Shown here: one piece after another, positions 15,200 through 18,197 of the stretch
Position numbering within the stretch: the stretch's first letter is position 1
Layout: every line of letters starts with the position of its first letter
NCBI GenBank assembly: GCA_910578035.1
Contig: CAJTOB010000059.1
Coordinates: forward strand, 232 to 18,428
DNA length: 18,197 bases
Direction of reading: 5' to 3'
Source of the DNA: an uncultured Muribaculaceae bacterium
Lineage (GTDB): Bacteria; Bacteroidota; Bacteroidia; Bacteroidales; Muribaculaceae
Program-made: the position numbers and the translations under genes
The notes under the pieces: model-generated
What the model was told of the DNA's origin: nothing
Database searches by the model: none
The model's input: the letters and a program-made list of their open reading frames with translations, nothing else

Positions 15200-18197
15200 A
15201 TGAACAAAAGGTTTCTGAAAATCGCACTTCTTTCTGCTGTGTGTGCTTCAATGCCAGTCTCGTTCACTTCTTGCAAGGATTACGACGACGACATCACTGA
15301 AATCAACAACAACGCAGATGGATTGAGCAAACAAATTGCCGCACTGCAAACGGCTCTTGAGACAGCTCAGGCTACCGCCACAGCTGCTCAGAATGCAGCT
15401 CAGCAGGCCCTCACCGCCGCCGCTGCTGCACAGGACGCCGCCGACAAGGCTGCAAAGGAAGCCGCTGCTGCCGCAGAGCTCGCCAAGTCCGCTGCTGCAA
15501 CAGCCAAAGCAGAGGCTATCCAGGAAGTTATCAACCAGCTCAAGCCCCTCATCGACGCCAACACTTCGGCTAACGAGGCTAACGCTAAGAAAATCGCTGA
15601 ACTCGCCGGCAAAATCGAAGGCATCGAAAAAGGCCTCAGCAATATCGACCTCACCGAAATCAACAAGACTATCGGTGACCAGGCCGACCTTATCGCTGCT
15701 AACGCTGCTCAGATCCAGGCCATCAACACTCAGCTCGCCGCTCTCGACCAGCTCAAGAAAGACCTCGCCGGTCTCCAGGGTGATGTAGCCGACCTCAAAG
15801 CCAAGATTGCTACTATCGACGCCGTTAAGGCCGACCTCACAGCTCTTCAGGCTACCGTTCAGGCCAACATGACCGAAGTCATGAACGCCGTGAACACCAA
15901 CAAGGCTGCCTGCGAAGCTGCTATCGCTGAAGTGAAGGCTGAACTCACCAAACTGTCTGCTCAGATCTCTTCTGAGGTTTCTAACGCTGTCAACACCATC
16001 GCCGGTGTTCTCGCTCAGCGCCTCACCTCGGTGACTCTGATGCCCAGCCTCTACGTAGACGGTATCCCCACCATCGAGTTCCTCTCGGCCAAGTACACCA
16101 AGAAAGTGCTCAAGAATGGCAACTGGGTTCCCGCTACCGGCTCAAACACTCAGTTCATCATCACCAACAACGCTACTGAAGCTGACTACCGCCTCAACCC
16201 CGGTACTCTCAAGAACGAAGACATCGCTATCAACGACCTCGCTTTCGTTACCCGCATTGCTACATCGCGTGCCGGCGAAAAGCTCGACGAGGTTATCAAC
16301 GTTGCTTCTGCCAACGTTAACGACAACGGTGTCCTCAACGTGAAACTCGGCAAGAGCAACACAAGCTCGCTCAACCTCACCGGCAACCAGATTTACACCG
16401 TATCTCTCAAGGTTCCCGTGGCTTCGAAGCACCTCTTCGAAGGCGAGGCTAACACTGCCGTTTACTCTGAATTCACCCGCCTCGCTGAAACATACTTCCA
16501 GCCCGAACTCAAGTTCGTTGACGGCGCTTACAACTCTGCTGATGTAAACAGCCACCTCAACGACTCGACCGCACTCTATGCTTCAGCTACAGGTGCAATG
16601 GTTGCTAAGAACCTCGTTTACAACGAATCTTACGACCTCTACAAACTCGTAGAAGGCTGCGCAATGTTCTCAGCCACCAACCACAAGAACCTCACCCGCG
16701 AAGCTCTTCAGGCTTACGGCATGGACATCAAGTTCCGCAAAGCCACAGCCGTTTACGCTCCCACCGAAGACAAGACCAACCAGCAGGCTTACGTGAAGCT
16801 TGAAGGTGACAACGGTTCTACTCTTGTTCCCGTTACTTCTTCGGGTCAGGAAGACAACCAGACTATCATCGGTCGCCAGCCCATCATTGCCGCTACTCTC
16901 GTCGATGTTGTTAACGGCAACGTAATCGAGCAGAAATACTTCAAGGTGCTCTTCACAGCTGAAAAGATGGAAGACGTTACTATCGAATGGCCTCAGATCA
17001 ATGTTACAGGCGCTCCCTGCACCGGTGCTTCTTACAACTTCGGTTGGAAAGAAATGGCTGAACGCGTGCTCGAACACCTCAACGGTGGCAAGGGTATGTC
17101 GAAGGAAGACTTCACCAAGATCTATGGTAACTCTACCCCCGTCATCGCTCCTGCAAACGATCAGAACGGTACTCTGACACCCAACATCGTTGCTTCGAAC
17201 CTCGACGCTTCTACTCCCGTGATGACATGGTCTGTAACCGCTGATCAGCTTGGCGTTCTCCGTGTTGGTGCAAACACAGCTAACTTCACCAAGACCATCA
17301 CCTTCAACGATCCCACCGGCCTCCACGCCAACGTCGTAATCAAGCTCAAATGGGCTGTAACTACAACTGTAGGCGCTACAACCCTTGGCAGAACCGACGA
17401 CCTCAAGTGGGCTAACAACACAATGAAGGTTTACCCCGTGCCCATGGCCATACCTTACGACGGTACTCAGAAGGCTGAATACAAGACCAACATTCTCGAA
17501 GGCCGCTACAAACCCTACACAACCGGTATGCTCTCTTGCGGTCAGTACGATATCGACTACCAGAAGAATCAGACTGGCTACATCGGCGAAGCTCTCGAAC
17601 TCCAGAACGGTTACTCACACTGGAACTTCACCGCAGCAAATCAGGCTAACCTCGACGAAATCTACTACACCATCGCCCACACCGATGCTGGTAAGGCTCT
17701 CGTTTCTGCCGGCAGAACTGTGAAGATTGACTGGACTTCGAATATCAACGGTCTCTCGAAGAACAACTACGTATTCGGTACAATCAACCTCCAGATTGTC
17801 AAGATCCTCAAGCTGAACACCCTCGCTGCCGGATCGTTCACCGACAACTCTCGCGAACAGTCTCTCAACATCGCCAAGGCTTACAGCCTCACCGATGCTT
17901 ACGGCAACCTCGTAGCTGCAGAACCCACCGCCGACGAACCCTACGCAGCCGACTACTACAGCTACTACGGAGTTGAAAGCGCTGAATTCGGCAACGACAT
18001 CAAGCTTGCTGACAACGCTGAAGGCACAGTTAACGTTCGCTCACTCGCTGCTCTCAACATGACAGCTAACGTTGACAACGCTACCGGTGTCCTCACCTTC
18101 CAGAACAACGGTGCACCCCTCCAGGCCAATGCTTACCTCATTGTTCCTGTAACTGTTAAGCACTACTGGGGCACTCTCACCGGCACAATCGCTGTGC
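15200..18197 (+). CDS. Large coiled-coil surface lipoprotein (3' end cut by window edge)
   Basis: 999 codons are visible and no stop is reached. A type II signal peptide ends SFTSC, with Cys25 as lipid anchor; KDYDDD right after it resembles the acidic lipoprotein export signal that sends Bacteroidetes lipoproteins to the outer surface. Residues 38-275 are a long coiled coil: a very Ala-rich part at 52-106 (AAAAAQDAADKAAKEAAAAA and similar), then regular heptads (IAALDQLKKDLAGLQGDVADL region, 170-275). From about 276 (RLTSVTLMPSLYVDGIP) the protein becomes beta-rich with Ig-like segments. Codons shift to a restricted set (GCT, TCT, GTT, AAC, CTC) in the later part, as in highly expressed genes. 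It is probably an abundant surface stalk protein with exposed beta domains. N-termini of this kind are sometimes labelled PL29 lyase-like, but no catalytic motif is seen. The start ATG is set by the signal peptide. Confidence 0.8.
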   Translation, partial: MNKRFLKIALLSAVCASMPVSFTSCKDYDDDITEINNNADGLSKQIAALQTALETAQATATAAQNAAQQALTAAAAAQDAADKAAKEAAAAAELAKSAAATAKAEAIQEVINQLKPLIDANTSANEANAKKIAELAGKIEGIEKGLSNIDLTEINKTIGDQADLIAANAAQIQAINTQLAALDQLKKDLAGLQGDVADLKAKIATIDAVKADLTALQATVQANMTEVMNAVNTNKAACEAAIAEVKAELTKLSAQISSEVSNAVNTIAGVLAQRLTSVTLMPSLYVDGIPTIEFLSAKYTKKVLKNGNWVPATGSNTQFIITNNATEADYRLNPGTLKNEDIAINDLAFVTRIATSRAGEKLDEVINVASANVNDNGVLNVKLGKSNTSSLNLTGNQIYTVSLKVPVASKHLFEGEANTAVYSEFTRLAETYFQPELKFVDGAYNSADVNSHLNDSTALYASATGAMVAKNLVYNESYDLYKLVEGCAMFSATNHKNLTREALQAYGMDIKFRKATAVYAPTEDKTNQQAYVKLEGDNGSTLVPVTSSGQEDNQTIIGRQPIIAATLVDVVNGNVIEQKYFKVLFTAEKMEDVTIEWPQINVTGAPCTGASYNFGWKEMAERVLEHLNGGKGMSKEDFTKIYGNSTPVIAPANDQNGTLTPNIVASNLDASTPVMTWSVTADQLGVLRVGANTANFTKTITFNDPTGLHANVVIKLKWAVTTTVGATTLGRTDDLKWANNTMKVYPVPMAIPYDGTQKAEYKTNILEGRYKPYTTGMLSCGQYDIDYQKNQTGYIGEALELQNGYSHWNFTAANQANLDEIYYTIAHTDAGKALVSAGRTVKIDWTSNINGLSKNNYVFGTINLQIVKILKLNTLAAGSFTDNSREQSLNIAKAYSLTDAYGNLVAAEPTADEPYAADYYSYYGVESAEFGNDIKLADNAEGTVNVRSLAALNMTANVDNATGVLTFQNNGAPLQANAYLIVPVTVKHYWGTLTGTIAV

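Noticed and set aside
1..18197. CRISPR arrays, tRNA or rRNA genes
   Set aside because: I saw no regularly spaced repeats, no tRNA cloverleaf signature and no rRNA-like sequence anywhere in the window.

Overview
The window looks like chromosome of a Bacteroidales bacterium, probably of the Muribaculaceae. This is inferred from repeated Bacteroidetes-type -7 boxes (TAnnTTTG) ahead of genes, the ruvX-def gene pair typical of this order, two secreted proteins ending in type IX secretion (T9SS) sorting-type domains, a C10 (streptopain-like) protease, and a surface lipoprotein with an acidic stretch after its lipid cysteine. No sequence search was run, so the family name is an inference.

Layout. 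Positions 1-971 (minus): ruvX and def, overlapping by ATGA, with def running off the left edge. Positions 1087-4299 (minus): a 1070-residue TIR-domain membrane protein with a long array of YD-like repeats, visibly AT-richer than everything around it. Positions 4456-7685 (plus): an RsmF-like rRNA/tRNA m5C methyltransferase and an MsbA-like ABC exporter, also overlapping by ATGA. Positions 7922-12660 (plus): a fibronectin-type secreted protein and a C10 protease. Positions 12871-14208 (plus): glutamate dehydrogenase. Positions 14209-14830: no protein gene, but the gdhA terminator and a strongly structured RNA of about 300 nt. Positions 14831-15058: a small helix-turn-helix protein. From 15200 to the right edge: a very large coiled-coil surface lipoprotein, incomplete.

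Most interesting point: the TIR gene is bounded by a perfect 17-bp direct repeat (993-1009 and 4422-4438). Removing one repeat copy and everything between the copies would leave a compact 55-bp divergent spacer between ruvX and the methyltransferase gene. Each of these genes has the same TAACTTTGCA box 7 nt before its start codon. This suggests a single-gene cassette inserted into a housekeeping promoter region. The cassette encodes a TIR domain that keeps the glutamate used by TIR NADases, tethered to the membrane and joined to a repeat region that could act as a sensor, so a role in defence or stress signalling is plausible but unproven.

Second point: the RNA at about 14467-14773 folds on paper into hairpins plus a long interrupted rod, like 6S RNA. 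It is followed by a small regulator gene with no visible promoter of its own, and sequences in the spacer could pair alternatively with the RNA.
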